From contig NZ_PYGE01000012.1 of the NCBI RefSeq assembly GCF_003014555.1, positions 101,031 to 165,030 on the forward strand: a stretch of 64,000 bases of DNA. The letters run 5' to 3'. Shown here piece by piece: positions 35,225-44,384 of this stretch. Origin of the DNA: Haloactinopolyspora alba (GTDB lineage: Bacteria; Actinomycetota; Actinomycetes; Jiangellales; Jiangellaceae). The translations under genes and the position numbers were made by a program. Below the pieces are notes generated by a model. The model did no database searches, was not told the origin of the DNA, and was given only the letters and a program-made list of their open reading frames with translations. Within the stretch, counting starts at the first letter, position 1; each line of letters opens with the position of its first letter.

Positions 35225-36102
35225 GTTCTCCGGCCCGACGACCCAGGACGCCCGTGTTGCGTATCGACCTGCACACGCACAGCACGGTGTCGGACGGCAC
35301 CGACACCCCGGCCGAGCTGGTGCGCGCGGCCGCGTCGGCGGGTCTGGACGTCGTGGCGCTGACCGATCACGACTCCCTGGAGGGCTGGGACGACGCGCAC
35401 GAGGCGGCGGCGGGCTGTGGTGTCGAGTTCGTCGGCGGAGTCGAGATCTCCACCGAGCACCTGGGCCGTGGGGTGCATCTGCTGGCGTACTTCGTCGACC
35501 GCGCCGATCCGGCGCTGGGCGCGGAGCTGGACCGGATCCGCGCCGACCGGTGGGGCCGGCTGCACCGCATCACGGCCGCTCTTACGGCGGCGGGCTATCC
35601 GGTGGGCGCCGACGAGGTGACCGCGGTGTCGGGCACCGCCTCGTCCGTCGGCCGGCCGCACGTCGCGGACGCGATGATCGCCAAGGGCTACGTCGCCGAC
35701 CGTGAGCAGGCGTTCACCCGGTTCCTGTCCGAGGGGCGGGTCGGCTACGTGCCGAAGTACGCGCCGTCGACGGTCACAGCGCTGCGGCTCGTCCACGGTG
35801 CCGGTGGTGTCGGTGTGCTGGCCCACCCGTGGGGACGGGGTTCACGGCGGGTCCTGGGCGCGGCGTCCATGGCCGGGTTGCGTGCGGCGGGTCTCGACGG
35901 CATCGAGGTCGATCACCAGAACCACGACCGGATCGTCCGCCGCGACCTGCGCCGGATCGCTGAGGACCTCGGCCTGCTGGTCACCGGGGCCAGTGACTAC
36001 CACGGCACCGGGAAGACCGGCCACGATCTGGGCGTCAACACCACCGCGCCGGAGCAGTGGGAACGCCTGCGTGCACTCGCGATGGGGGTCGGTGGCCGAT
36101 GA
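35221..36102 (+). CDS. PHP domain phosphoesterase (YciV/RNase AM-like)
   Basis: A 293-residue metal-dependent phosphoesterase. PHP motifs: RIDLHTHSTVSDGTDTPAEL (motif I), VALTDHDSLEGWDD (II), GGVEISTEHLGRGVHLLAYF (III), GVGVLAHPWGRGS and LVTGASDYHGTGK (IV). Relatives cut 3',5'-bisphosphonucleotides or trim 5' ends of RNA. GTG 35221 gives an overlap with the upstream stop; GTG 35254 just before RIDLHTHS is the main alternative. Its own stop overlaps the marC start (ATGA). Confidence 0.92.
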   Translation: MSSPARRPRTPVLRIDLHTHSTVSDGTDTPAELVRAAASAGLDVVALTDHDSLEGWDDAHEAAAGCGVEFVGGVEISTEHLGRGVHLLAYFVDRADPALGAELDRIRADRWGRLHRITAALTAAGYPVGADEVTAVSGTASSVGRPHVADAMIAKGYVADREQAFTRFLSEGRVGYVPKYAPSTVTALRLVHGAGGVGVLAHPWGRGSRRVLGAASMAGLRAAGLDGIEVDHQNHDRIVRRDLRRIAEDLGLLVTGASDYHGTGKTGHDLGVNTTAPEQWERLRALAMGVGGR

Positions 36103-36704
36103 ACGGGCAGCTGTTCGGCGAGGCGTTCGTCACGCTCTTCGTGGTCATGGACCCGCCCGGGACGATCCCGGTCTTCCTGGCGCTGACCGGCAACCGGCGA
36201 GCCGCGGAGCGTAAGCGTGCCGCGTGGCAGGCCGTCGCGGTCGCGTTCGGTGTCATCAGCGTGTTCGCGCTGTTCGGCCGCACGATCCTCGAGTACATGA
36301 ACATCAGCCTGCCCGCGTTGCAGGCGGCCGGCGGTCTGCTGCTGTTGCTGGTCGCGCTGGAACTGCTGACCGGGCGGGCGGACGATCCGGAGGGCTCCGG
36401 CAGCGCGAACGTCGCCCTGGTGCCGCTGGGGACGCCGCTGCTCGCCGGGCCGGGCGCCATCGTGGCGACGATGGTGTTCGTCCAGGAATCCGAGGGCGGG
36501 ATGGACTACTTCTCGCTGGCGCTCGGCGTGGTGGCGGTTCACCTGGCGCTGTGGGCGTCGATGCGTTACAGCGTCTTCCTGCTGCGCGTGCTCAGGGAGT
36601 CCGGCATCTTGCTGGTGACGCGGATCGCGGGGCTTCTGCTGTCGGCCATCGCGGTGCAGTTGATCGCCGACGCGGTGCGCGCCTTCATCGAGGGTGGTGG
36701 CTGA
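36099..36704 (+). CDS. MarC family integral membrane protein
   Basis: A 201-residue protein with six predicted membrane helices, in the UPF0056/MarC family whose role is not known (earlier links to antibiotic resistance were withdrawn). The signature VVMDPPGTIPVFLALTGN (about residues 13-30) and VPLGTPLLAGPGAIVATMVF (about 106-125) form the family inverted repeat. ATG overlaps the PHP stop codon, so it is co-translated with the preceding gene. Confidence 0.93.
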   Translation: MNGQLFGEAFVTLFVVMDPPGTIPVFLALTGNRRAAERKRAAWQAVAVAFGVISVFALFGRTILEYMNISLPALQAAGGLLLLLVALELLTGRADDPEGSGSANVALVPLGTPLLAGPGAIVATMVFVQESEGGMDYFSLALGVVAVHLALWASMRYSVFLLRVLRESGILLVTRIAGLLLSAIAVQLIADAVRAFIEGGG

Positions 36705-36733
36705 GGCGGGCCGCACCCGCCACGGGTGCGACA

Positions 36734-37585
36734 ATGACGGTGATGAGCGGGCCCATTCTCGACGGCATGCCCCGTCGGTTGTACAGAGCCACGCCGACCC
36801 GGTTGACGACCTGGCTCGACTGTCCCCGCCGGTACCGGTTCAGCTACCTCGACCGGCCGCCGCCACCGAAGGGGCCGCCGTGGGCGCACAACACGGTCGG
36901 GGCCGTGGTGCACAACGCGCTGGCCGCATGGTGGCGGTTGCCGCGGCAGGAACGCACCGTCGCGGTGGTGCCGTCACTGGTCGCCGAGTACTGGGGTGAC
37001 GAGGGCTTCCGCGACGCGGAGCAGGCCGGCCTGTGGCGTACGCGCGCCGTCGATATGGTGACGCGTTACGTCTCCGGGCTGGATCCGGACGACGAACCCC
37101 GCGGCGTGGAGCGCACGGTCGGCGTCGTGCACGAGGGCACGTCGCTGTCGGGGCGCGTGGACCGCATCGACGAACGCGACGGCGTGCTGGTCGTCGTCGA
37201 CTACAAGACCGGGCGGCACGTGCTGAGCACCGACGACGCGCGGTCGTCGCTGGCGCTGGCCGTCTACGCCGCGGCGGCCACGCGTACGTTGCGTGCGCCG
37301 TGCCACCGCGTCGAGCTGCACCACCTGCCGTCCGGCGAGGTGGTGGCGTGGGAGCACGACGAGCGCACCCTCACGCGGCACCTCGACCGCGCCGACGCGA
37401 TCGCGGCCGAGTGCGCCGAGGCCGATCAGGCCTTCCACGACGGCGACGCGAGTGACGAGACGTTCCCGCCGCGGCCGTCGCCGCTGTGCGGTTGGTGCGA
37501 CTATGTGCGGCACTGTCCGGAGGGCAGCGCCGCGGTCGGTCCGCGTGCGCCGTGGGCGGGCCTGGCCGCGCAGGAGGCGGGCTGA
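36734..37585 (+). CDS. RecB-like PD-(D/E)XK nuclease with Fe-S cluster motif
   Basis: A 283-residue single-strand nuclease-like protein. A leading Cys lies in TWLDCPRRYRFSYLDRP (about residue 30), catalytic residues are in GRVDRIDERDG and VVVDYKTGRHVL (Asp and Lys, about 145-165), and the C-terminal CGWCDYVRHC (about 255-264) completes a four-Cys set like that of AddB and Cas4 proteins. This matches the RecB-family exonucleases that are stand-alone in many actinobacteria. ATG 36734 is used; ATG 36743 in frame is also possible. Not part of any CRISPR locus here. Confidence 0.88.
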   Translation: MTVMSGPILDGMPRRLYRATPTRLTTWLDCPRRYRFSYLDRPPPPKGPPWAHNTVGAVVHNALAAWWRLPRQERTVAVVPSLVAEYWGDEGFRDAEQAGLWRTRAVDMVTRYVSGLDPDDEPRGVERTVGVVHEGTSLSGRVDRIDERDGVLVVVDYKTGRHVLSTDDARSSLALAVYAAAATRTLRAPCHRVELHHLPSGEVVAWEHDERTLTRHLDRADAIAAECAEADQAFHDGDASDETFPPRPSPLCGWCDYVRHCPEGSAAVGPRAPWAGLAAQEAG

Positions 37586-37763
37586 CGGCGACCCGGCGTC
37601 CGTCTGAGGGCGACCCGGCGTCCGGCCGGTGTGCATCCGTCTCTTACGCTGGTCCGGCCGGGAACGATGGTCTAGGGTTGATCACGATTGCACACCGGTT
37701 TCACGGCGTCGCCGTGCCCGCCCGGTGGTATCCGGGTGGTGTCGTCGATCACGAGGAGTGCGG

Positions 37764-38504
37764 ATGCCCGGACGCTACGGCGTCTCGTCCCGGTCCGATG
37801 CTGCGCATGTGCGTGCGTCCCAACGGGTCAGCCGTACCCGTGTCACGCTGCTCAGCTGTTCGGCCGTGGTCGTGGGTGCGCTCGGGCTGGCCGACACGGC
37901 GACCGCTCCGGACGCGTCACCGGACGCGCTGGCGGCGCCGCCGGCGAGCGACCGCGACGCCGGCGAGCTCTCGCGCGGGAACCAGCGTGACGAGCCCGTG
38001 GCCGCCAAGGCGTTGCGCGTGCCGGGGCCGGAGTTCGCCGCACCGGCGCCCACGTCGACCCCGGAACCGAACGTCAAGCCACCGGCTACCGCTCCGCTCC
38101 CGTCCAACAGCGGCTCCGGTCACCGTGTCGTGTTCGACATCACCGGCCAGCAGGTCTGGCTCGTCGGCGACGGCAACGTCGTCAAGCGCACGTACATGGT
38201 CTCGGGCAGCCGTTTCGATCAGGTGCCCACCGGCACCTTCGAGGTGTTCTCCAAGTCGCGCGACGCCGTCAGCTGGCACGGCACCGAGACCATGGAATAC
38301 ATGGTCCGGTTCCACCGCGGCGAGAACTCCAACATCGGGTTCCACGACATCCCGGTGAAGACCGAGACGGGCAACGAGGTGCAGACGCTGTCCCAGCTGG
38401 GCACGCCGCTGTCCGACGGGTGCATCCGTCAGGACCTCGAGGACGCGGTGGCGTTGTGGAAGCACGCGCCGGTCGGCACGCCCGTGGTGGTCGTGCGGAC
38501 CTGA
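37764..38504 (+). CDS. L,D-transpeptidase (YkuD family), exported
   Basis: A 246-residue secreted cell-wall enzyme that would form 3-3 cross-links in peptidoglycan or attach proteins. An N-terminal membrane/signal segment (TLLSCSAVVVGALGLADTAT) is followed by a Pro/Ala-rich linker and the YkuD domain from about residue 118 (HRVVFDITGQQVWLVGDGNV). The catalytic motif reads FHDIP and, 25 residues on, PLSDGCIRQ with the active Cys; the usual His before GC is Asp. ATG follows GAGGAG. Upstream, 37586-37763 contains a twice-repeated GGCGACCCGGCGTCCG (37587 and 37609) and otherwise nothing clear. Confidence 0.88.
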   Translation: MPGRYGVSSRSDAAHVRASQRVSRTRVTLLSCSAVVVGALGLADTATAPDASPDALAAPPASDRDAGELSRGNQRDEPVAAKALRVPGPEFAAPAPTSTPEPNVKPPATAPLPSNSGSGHRVVFDITGQQVWLVGDGNVVKRTYMVSGSRFDQVPTGTFEVFSKSRDAVSWHGTETMEYMVRFHRGENSNIGFHDIPVKTETGNEVQTLSQLGTPLSDGCIRQDLEDAVALWKHAPVGTPVVVVRT

Positions 38505-38505
38505 G

Positions 38506-41130
38506 TCAGGCCACCGGCGCGCCCGGGTCCCCGTCGATGCGGCCATCGTGCAGGGCACGGGGAAGCTCGGCGCGGCTCGAGATGCCGAGCTTGCTGTAGA
38601 CGCGGGCCAGGTGGCTCTCGACCGTGCGGGTCGAGATGCTCAACCGGTGCGCGATGTCGCGAGACGCGAGCCCGGCCGCGGCCAGCGGCGCGATCTGCTG
38701 CTCGCGCCGGGTCAGGGTCACCGCGCTGTCGCGCGGCACGACGGTCCACATGCCGTGCCGCGAAAGGCTCGCCTCGGCCGCGGCGATCTCGCCGGCGTCC
38801 CCTGCTGCCAGGGCCCGGGTGAACCGGACCACCGGAGCGGTGCGGGACATGCCGTGGCAGTGTCCGGCGACGGACTCCATCCGGTCGGCCAGTGCCGGCA
38901 GCGTCACCCCGGAGTCGGCGGGCAGGCCGTCGGCGACGCCCAGCACGGCCACGAACAGCGCGTCCAGCTCCGCCGGCGGCAGTCCTTCGGCCGATGCCCG
39001 GTCCGCGGTCCGCAGGGCGGCGGAGACGGCGTCGGCCTCGCGGCGGGCCAGGCCGACCCACAGCAACGTCCGTGGCCAGCCGTGCCCGGCCGTGCCGACA
39101 CCCGACGCCGTCCGCAGTGATTCGTCACGCTGCCGCGCCGCGTCGTCGAGCTCACCCAGCCGGACAGCCGCCTCGGCGGTGAACGCCAGGACCGCGGGGA
39201 GCAGCCCCAGCGGGTCCCGCTCGCGCAGCGCGGCGGCAGCGACGCCGAAGTGTCCGTACGCTTCCGACCAGCGCCCGCGTGCCAGTGCCAGCCGCCCTTC
39301 GACCAGCCCCGGAATGGCACGGTGCTGGGGCTCGTGCGCGACGTCGACGACGTCGTCGAGGTCGTCGCGATGCAGCCGTTCGGCGTCGTCGACGTCCCCG
39401 GCGAACAGCCGCAGCAGCACGGCCAGGCCGCGTAGCGCCGGCAGGTAGGCGGTGGCCTCGGACAGTGGTGCGCGGGCCGCGGCGACGTACCGGTCACCGA
39501 GGCGGAGCGCCTCGCGCACCTGGCCGGTCTGCGCCAGGGTCAGCTGCGCCGGCGCGGCGAGGCGCACCCGCGCCAGCAGCGGCAGCGAGCCGTCGTCCAG
39601 GAACTCCAGCGCGTCGGCGAGTGTCGCGCCGGTGTGCCCGGCGGTGAGTATCATCGCCAGCCGGTGCGCTCGCAGGTCGGCCGCCGCCGGAGCGTCGCCG
39701 GCGGCGTGCTCCAGGGCTTCGTCCAGCAGCCGGATCGCGCCGGCGACGTCGGCGTGACCGTAGTACCGGACGTCCGCGCCGGTGATGGCGGCGTGCGCGA
39801 CCAACCTGCTGGTCCATGTGCCGGGCGGGCGCGCGTGGAACCGGTCGAGATCGGCCTGGGCGTTGTCGATCAGGCCCAGCATGCGGTTCGCCCGGGCACG
39901 TTCGGCCAGCGCCGCGGCGACGACGTCGCACGGCGCGTCGGCCAGCAGGGCCAGGTCGGCGTACCGCTGCGCGTCGCCGGCCTGTTGCAGGTGGTTGGCC
40001 AGCGACGCCGCGTCGACCAGCAGCGCCGGCTCGGGGACCGAGCCGGCTTCCAGCGTCCACGCGACCCAGCGCAGCAGGTCCGGTAGTGACGCGTGCCCCG
40101 GGGCGGGCAGCTGCAGCGCCACCCGTTCGCGCAGGACCCGGCGGCGGCCGGGCGGAACGAGGACCCGGATGGCCTCACCGTAGACAGGATGCGCGAGCCG
40201 GACCGTCGGCGGCGCCGCGGCCTGGTCGACGGTGAGCATGCCGGCTTCCACCAGGACGTCGACGGACGTGGTGTCCGTCAGTTCGAACAGCAGCGGCAGC
40301 GGCAGCGAATCCGCCAGCGACACCGTCTCGAGCACCTCACGCTGGTCGGCGGTCAACCGGTGCAGCTCGGACGTCACGAGCTCGAGGAGCCGGCCCGGGA
40401 CGGGAGGACCGGTCCACGTCCAGACGCCGCGGCCGCGGTCCAGCTCACTGCGGCTGAGCGCGGAGCGGACCAGTTCGCGCAGGTACAGCGGGTTGCCGCG
40501 GCTGGCATCCCACATCCGGCGGTCGGTCTCGCGCGCGATGACGCCGCCGAGTGCGGTGTGCAGCAGCTGCGACGTGGCCTCGCGGTCGAACGGCTCGACG
40601 TCGATCCGGGTCAGCTGGCCGTCCTTCCACAGCGCGAGGACGTCGTCGGGCAGCGCCGGCGTGCCGCGTCCGGTCAGGAGCAGGCGGGCCCGTCGCGCGC
40701 TTGACAGCATCCGCAGCACCCGCGCGCTGGCGCCGTCCAGCAGGTGGCAGTCCTCGACCCGGAGGACGACCGGGCGGCCGTCGGCGTCGTGTTCCAGCCG
40801 CTGCGCGGCTGCCCGGAACACCGCGACCGGGCTGGTCGCGTCGTTGGCGGACACACTGGAGAGCAGGGGAGCCAGCGCACTCAGCATGACGGGTTGAATC
40901 GTGCCGGGCGGCAGCACGGTGACCACGTGAGCGGACTCGCCGAGGGCGTGCTCGACCCGGTTCGCGATGCTGGACTTGCCCACGCCGGCGTCGCCGACCA
41001 ACAGCACCCCCGGAGGTTCCGCCGGGTCGGTCCCGCTCAAAAGCCGCAGCGCGGTCGTGTACTCGGCGGAACGGCCGACGTGCGGCCACGCAAGCGGTGC
41101 GGTGGGGCTCGGATCCGCGGGCTCTGCCAT
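38506..41130 (-). CDS. LuxR family regulator with AAA ATPase domain (LAL type)
   Basis: An 874-residue large ATP-binding LuxR regulator. Walker A is VLLVGDAGVGKSSIANRVEH (about residue 41-60), a Walker B-like strand is VVLRVEDCHLLDG (about 120), followed by a long helical TPR-like middle and the C-terminal LuxR helix-turn-helix: LTRREQQIAPLAAAGLASRD and IAHRLSISTRTVESHLARVY (about 800-850). LAL proteins switch on pathway genes after sensing an inducer, but no obvious target operon lies beside it. It is convergent with the L,D-transpeptidase gene, with one base between their stops. Confidence 0.92.
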   Translation of the reverse strand: MAEPADPSPTAPLAWPHVGRSAEYTTALRLLSGTDPAEPPGVLLVGDAGVGKSSIANRVEHALGESAHVVTVLPPGTIQPVMLSALAPLLSSVSANDATSPVAVFRAAAQRLEHDADGRPVVLRVEDCHLLDGASARVLRMLSSARRARLLLTGRGTPALPDDVLALWKDGQLTRIDVEPFDREATSQLLHTALGGVIARETDRRMWDASRGNPLYLRELVRSALSRSELDRGRGVWTWTGPPVPGRLLELVTSELHRLTADQREVLETVSLADSLPLPLLFELTDTTSVDVLVEAGMLTVDQAAAPPTVRLAHPVYGEAIRVLVPPGRRRVLRERVALQLPAPGHASLPDLLRWVAWTLEAGSVPEPALLVDAASLANHLQQAGDAQRYADLALLADAPCDVVAAALAERARANRMLGLIDNAQADLDRFHARPPGTWTSRLVAHAAITGADVRYYGHADVAGAIRLLDEALEHAAGDAPAAADLRAHRLAMILTAGHTGATLADALEFLDDGSLPLLARVRLAAPAQLTLAQTGQVREALRLGDRYVAAARAPLSEATAYLPALRGLAVLLRLFAGDVDDAERLHRDDLDDVVDVAHEPQHRAIPGLVEGRLALARGRWSEAYGHFGVAAAALRERDPLGLLPAVLAFTAEAAVRLGELDDAARQRDESLRTASGVGTAGHGWPRTLLWVGLARREADAVSAALRTADRASAEGLPPAELDALFVAVLGVADGLPADSGVTLPALADRMESVAGHCHGMSRTAPVVRFTRALAAGDAGEIAAAEASLSRHGMWTVVPRDSAVTLTRREQQIAPLAAAGLASRDIAHRLSISTRTVESHLARVYSKLGISSRAELPRALHDGRIDGDPGAPVA

Positions 41131-41457
41131 GCTCGCCTACCGTAGAGGCTGTCGCCGCTCCGCGCAGGTGACTACGCGGAGAAAATTAGGTAATCACTAC
41201 GGATGTGCCGCCGTCGGCGCATCCCTAGCATGGGCCGCGGTGCCGATTGGGGCTGCGCGCCCGCTCCGGCACCATCGGGGCGATGGCGGGCTGGTGACGT
41301 CGTCGAACTCCCGGTCCGGCGCGGACGTGGACGTCAGCGTCCTCCGCGGCCGGACACCCTCCCGGTGATCGCCGGCGCACTCCACCCCGAGGTCACCCCT
41401 CGGCCGGCGGTCACCCGGGAGGCCCGGAGCTCAGGGCCGGCCGTGGGGAGCACTCCG
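41131..41457 (-). promoter_or_regulatory. Upstream region of the LAL regulator gene
   Basis: These 327 bases between two minus-strand genes hold no credible gene. The part nearest the regulator is AT-rich on the minus strand: CGTAGTGATTAC and GCGTAGTCACC form a direct repeat around TAATTT (41182-41207), a possible -10 with operator half-sites. The rest is GC-rich with nothing I can assign. Confidence 0.35.
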
Positions 41458-42978
41458 TCAGCGCGAGCTCTCGTCCCGGGGCTGGTCCTGCGAGGACGCG
41501 CCCGCTTCGGAGTCGACCGGTTGGCCGCCGCGGGTACGGCGCCGCTTGCGCTGGCGCGACTTGTTCGGCCGCGCCTCGTCGCCCTCGCGCCGCTCGGTCC
41601 GCGCCTGCGTACGCCCGCCACCGGTGGATTCGCCCCTGCGGGTGCGCCGGCGGTTGCGCGACGCGCCCGTGGAACGCCGGGAACGCGCCTGGCCGGTCTC
41701 GCCGAGGTCCTCGACCTGCTCGGCGTCGAGGCCGGCGCGGGTGCGGGCGCCGCGAGGCAGCGCCCCCTTGGTTCCGGCCGGGATGCCGAGGTCGTGGAAG
41801 AAGTGCTCGCTGCTGGAGTACGTCTCGACCGGCTCCGGGTAGGGCAGTCCGAGCGCGTCGTTGATCATCCGCCAGCGGGCCAGATCGTCCCAGTCGACCA
41901 GCGTGACCGCGACCCCGGACGCGCCCGCCCGGCCGGTACGTCCGATGCGGTGCAGGTAGGTCTTTTCGTCCTCGGGACAGGTGAGGTTGACGACGTGGGT
42001 GACGCCCTCGACGTCGATGCCGCGAGCGGCGACGCCGGTGGCGACCAGGACGTCGACCTTGCCGCTGCGGAAGGCACGCAGTGCCTGCTCGCGTGCGCCC
42101 TGGCCGAGGTCGCCGTGTACGGCCGCGGCCGCGAACCCACGGTCCTTCAGCTCGTCGGCGAGCCGCTGCGCCGCGCGCTTGGTCTGGCTGAAGATCATGC
42201 TCAGCCCGCGGCCCTCGGCCTGCAGCAGCCGGGCGATCAGCTCTTCCTTGTCGAGCTGGTGCGCCCGGTAGACGAACTGCGCCGTGGCCGGAACCGTCTG
42301 TGTCTCGTCCGGCGACTCCGCGCGGATGTTCACCGGATGGCGCATGTAGCGGCGGGCCAGGCTGATCACGGCGGCGGGCATCGTCGCGGAGAACAGCATC
42401 GTCTGCCGCAGCTCGGGGGTCTGCCCGATGATGCTCTCGACGTCCGGCAGGAAACCGAGGTCGAGCATCTCGTCGGCCTCGTCGAGCACCAGGACCTTGA
42501 CGTGTCCCAGGTCGAGATCGCCGCGGCGGGCGAGGTCGAGCAGCCGGCCGGGTGTGCCGACGACGACGTCGACACCGGCGGCGAGCGCGTCGAGCTGGGG
42601 CTCGTAGGCACGGCCGCCGTAGACGGTGAGGATGCGGACCTGGCGCGTCGTCGACGCTTTCACCAGGTCGTCGCTGACCTGTACGGCCAGCTCTCGGGTC
42701 GGGGTGACCACCAGCGCCTGCGGTTTGCCGGGCTCGGTCGCCTCGGCGTAGTCACGGTCACCCGGCGCCACTATGCGCTGGAGGAGCGGGATGCCGAACG
42801 CGAGCGTCTTGCCGGTGCCGGTGCGGGCCTGACCGATGAGGTCGGTGCCGGTCAGTGCGACCGGCAGGGCCATCTCCTGGATGGGGAACGCCTCGGTGAT
42901 GCCGAGCCGTTCGAGGGATTCGGCCACCGAGGGTAGGACCCCCAGGTCGGTGAAGGTTGTCAGGGCGTCTCGCCTCAT
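41458..42978 (-). CDS. DEAD-box ATP-dependent RNA helicase (RhlE-like)
   Basis: A 506-residue RNA helicase. Conserved motifs in order: Q-motif FPIQEMALPVAL, motif I ARTGTGKTLAF, Ia PTRELAVQ, II LDEADEML, III SATMPA, then ARGIDVEGV and VI HRIGRTGRAG. The last 120 residues are a basic Arg/Gly/Ser tail (SRNRRRTRRGESTGGG) typical of ribosome- or cold-shock-associated RhlE proteins. ATG 42978 is chosen to fit the family N-terminus; upstream in-frame extension is not conserved. The divergent ferritin-like gene and the moeZ-adnAB block beyond match the Rv3211 neighbourhood. Confidence 0.94.
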   Translation of the reverse strand: MRRDALTTFTDLGVLPSVAESLERLGITEAFPIQEMALPVALTGTDLIGQARTGTGKTLAFGIPLLQRIVAPGDRDYAEATEPGKPQALVVTPTRELAVQVSDDLVKASTTRQVRILTVYGGRAYEPQLDALAAGVDVVVGTPGRLLDLARRGDLDLGHVKVLVLDEADEMLDLGFLPDVESIIGQTPELRQTMLFSATMPAAVISLARRYMRHPVNIRAESPDETQTVPATAQFVYRAHQLDKEELIARLLQAEGRGLSMIFSQTKRAAQRLADELKDRGFAAAAVHGDLGQGAREQALRAFRSGKVDVLVATGVAARGIDVEGVTHVVNLTCPEDEKTYLHRIGRTGRAGASGVAVTLVDWDDLARWRMINDALGLPYPEPVETYSSSEHFFHDLGIPAGTKGALPRGARTRAGLDAEQVEDLGETGQARSRRSTGASRNRRRTRRGESTGGGRTQARTERREGDEARPNKSRQRKRRRTRGGQPVDSEAGASSQDQPRDESSR

Positions 42979-43204
42979 TCGTCGCAGGGTTTCCCGAGGC
43001 GTCGCGTGACGAGCTCGTCGCGCGGCACGGGGCCACACACCCGCCTTCGACCGGCGGGGAGCACCGCGACCCGGCGCGTACGGACGTCCGGTCCGTCCTC
43101 AGGGACGCCCGTTTCGCCCGGACGTCATCTATACCACCCGCCAGTGTACGGCAAGTCCGTATCAGATCCCGGCAGGCGCACCGTCACCCGCTATCGTGGC
43201 TGCC

Positions 43205-43897
43205 GTGACACCACCCGCGAGTCCGTTGTCCAGCGGCGATCCCACGTACCGTGCCGGCGTCGTCGATCTGCTCGGTGTCCTGGGACTCGGCGAGCTCATC
43301 GCGTTCGACCGGATGTCCGCCGACTCCGGCCTGGCCCCCACGCTCGCGGACAAGGCGGCGCTGGCGGCGATGGCCGTGACCGAGTTCCACCATTTCGAGC
43401 GCATCCGTGACCGCCTCGGTGACCTGGGCGTGTCCGTCGACGAGGCGATGACACCGTTCCGGACGGCCTACGAGGAGTTCCACGCCAACACGGCGCCGTC
43501 CGACTGGCTCGAAGGCCTGGTCAAGGCGTACGTGGGCGACGGCATCGCGGCCGACTTCTACCGGGAGGTGGCGGAGGCGGTCGACCCGGAAACCCGTGAG
43601 CTGGTGCGCGAGGTCCTGGCCGACTCCGGCCACAGCGACTTCGTCGTCGACCGGGTGCGTCAGGCCCTGGACGACGATCCGCGGGTCGCCGGCCGTCTCG
43701 CTCTCTGGGCGCGCCGCCTGGTCGGCGAGGCGCTGGCGCAGGCGCAGCGGGTGGCCGTCGACCGCGAGGCTCTGGCCGCCCTGGTGGTGGGCGGCGCCGA
43801 CGGCGACGGGCTCGACCTCGCGCAGCTGGGTGACCTGTTCACGCGGCTGACGCGCAACCACGCCGAACGGCTGGGCCGGCTCGGCCTGTCGTCGTGA
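43205..43897 (+). CDS. Ferritin-like fold protein (Rv3210c-like)
   Basis: A 230-residue all-helical protein of the ferritin-like superfamily conserved next to rhlE in actinobacteria; sometimes annotated as tRNA hydroxylase (MiaE-like), function unproven. Possible iron ligands: Glu in LGLGELIAFDRM, the ExxH in VTEFHHFERI, and Asp/Glu-rich helices later (DGIAADFYREVAEAV; ADSGHSDFVVDRV). GTG 43205 is preferred because CTATCGT just upstream resembles a -10 giving a leaderless message; GTG 43196 would add three residues. Confidence 0.8.
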   Translation: MTPPASPLSSGDPTYRAGVVDLLGVLGLGELIAFDRMSADSGLAPTLADKAALAAMAVTEFHHFERIRDRLGDLGVSVDEAMTPFRTAYEEFHANTAPSDWLEGLVKAYVGDGIAADFYREVAEAVDPETRELVREVLADSGHSDFVVDRVRQALDDDPRVAGRLALWARRLVGEALAQAQRVAVDREALAALVVGGADGDGLDLAQLGDLFTRLTRNHAERLGRLGLSS

Positions 43898-44011
43898 CCG
43901 CCCCGCGGGCGTGGCGGTCGTGACCGTCGCGCGGGCGGCCGTGCCAGCCCCGCGGGGAGCCGTGGCGGCCCCACGGGGGCGGGCGGTGCGCGGTCGTCAG
44001 GCGGTGCGCGG

Positions 44012-44245
44012 TCAGGCGGTGCCGAAGCCCACCCGGCGCTCGAGTGGCTCGCCGATCTCGACGTAGGTCAGATGCTCGGTGCGGACCAGGATCTGACGCC
44101 CGCGCTCGTCGGTGAGATTCAGCACGCCCTGCGGGTCAGACAGTGCCTGGCGGACCGCGGAGTCGATCTCCTCGGGTGTCTTGCTGGTCTCGAGCGTCAG
44201 CTCGCGGGTGGCGTTGTGCACGCCGATCTTGACCTCCACAGGCAC
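44012..44245 (-). CDS. DUF3107 domain-containing small protein
   Basis: A 77-residue actinobacterial protein (Rv3208A/TB9.4 relatives) of unknown function. It starts MPVEVKIGVHNATRELTLET and continues as SAVRQALSDPQGVLNLTDER and GRQILVRTEHLTYVEIGEPL. Its location downstream of a TetR-type gene on the same strand is the conserved order. The 114 bases after its stop (43898-44011) are short GC-rich tandem repeats of GCGGTGCGCGGTC and CCCCGCGGG types. Confidence 0.93.
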   Translation of the reverse strand: MPVEVKIGVHNATRELTLETSKTPEEIDSAVRQALSDPQGVLNLTDERGRQILVRTEHLTYVEIGEPLERRVGFGTA

Positions 44246-44384
44246 CTCTCCTCGTCGTTTTCGCGCCGGCGGCGAGCGCGTCGTGGGTCGCCGCCCGGGT
44301 CTTCGTCAACGCCAGGCTAGTCGAGGCGATTCCGGCCCGTCCCCTTGGACCTGACGTGTGCGCCCGGAGCGTAATCGGGCGGCC

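Noticed and set aside
37586..37763. Riboswitch upstream of the L,D-transpeptidase
   Set aside because: The region has GC-rich pairings and a duplicated 16-mer but none of the conserved ydaO or other cell-wall riboswitch cores.
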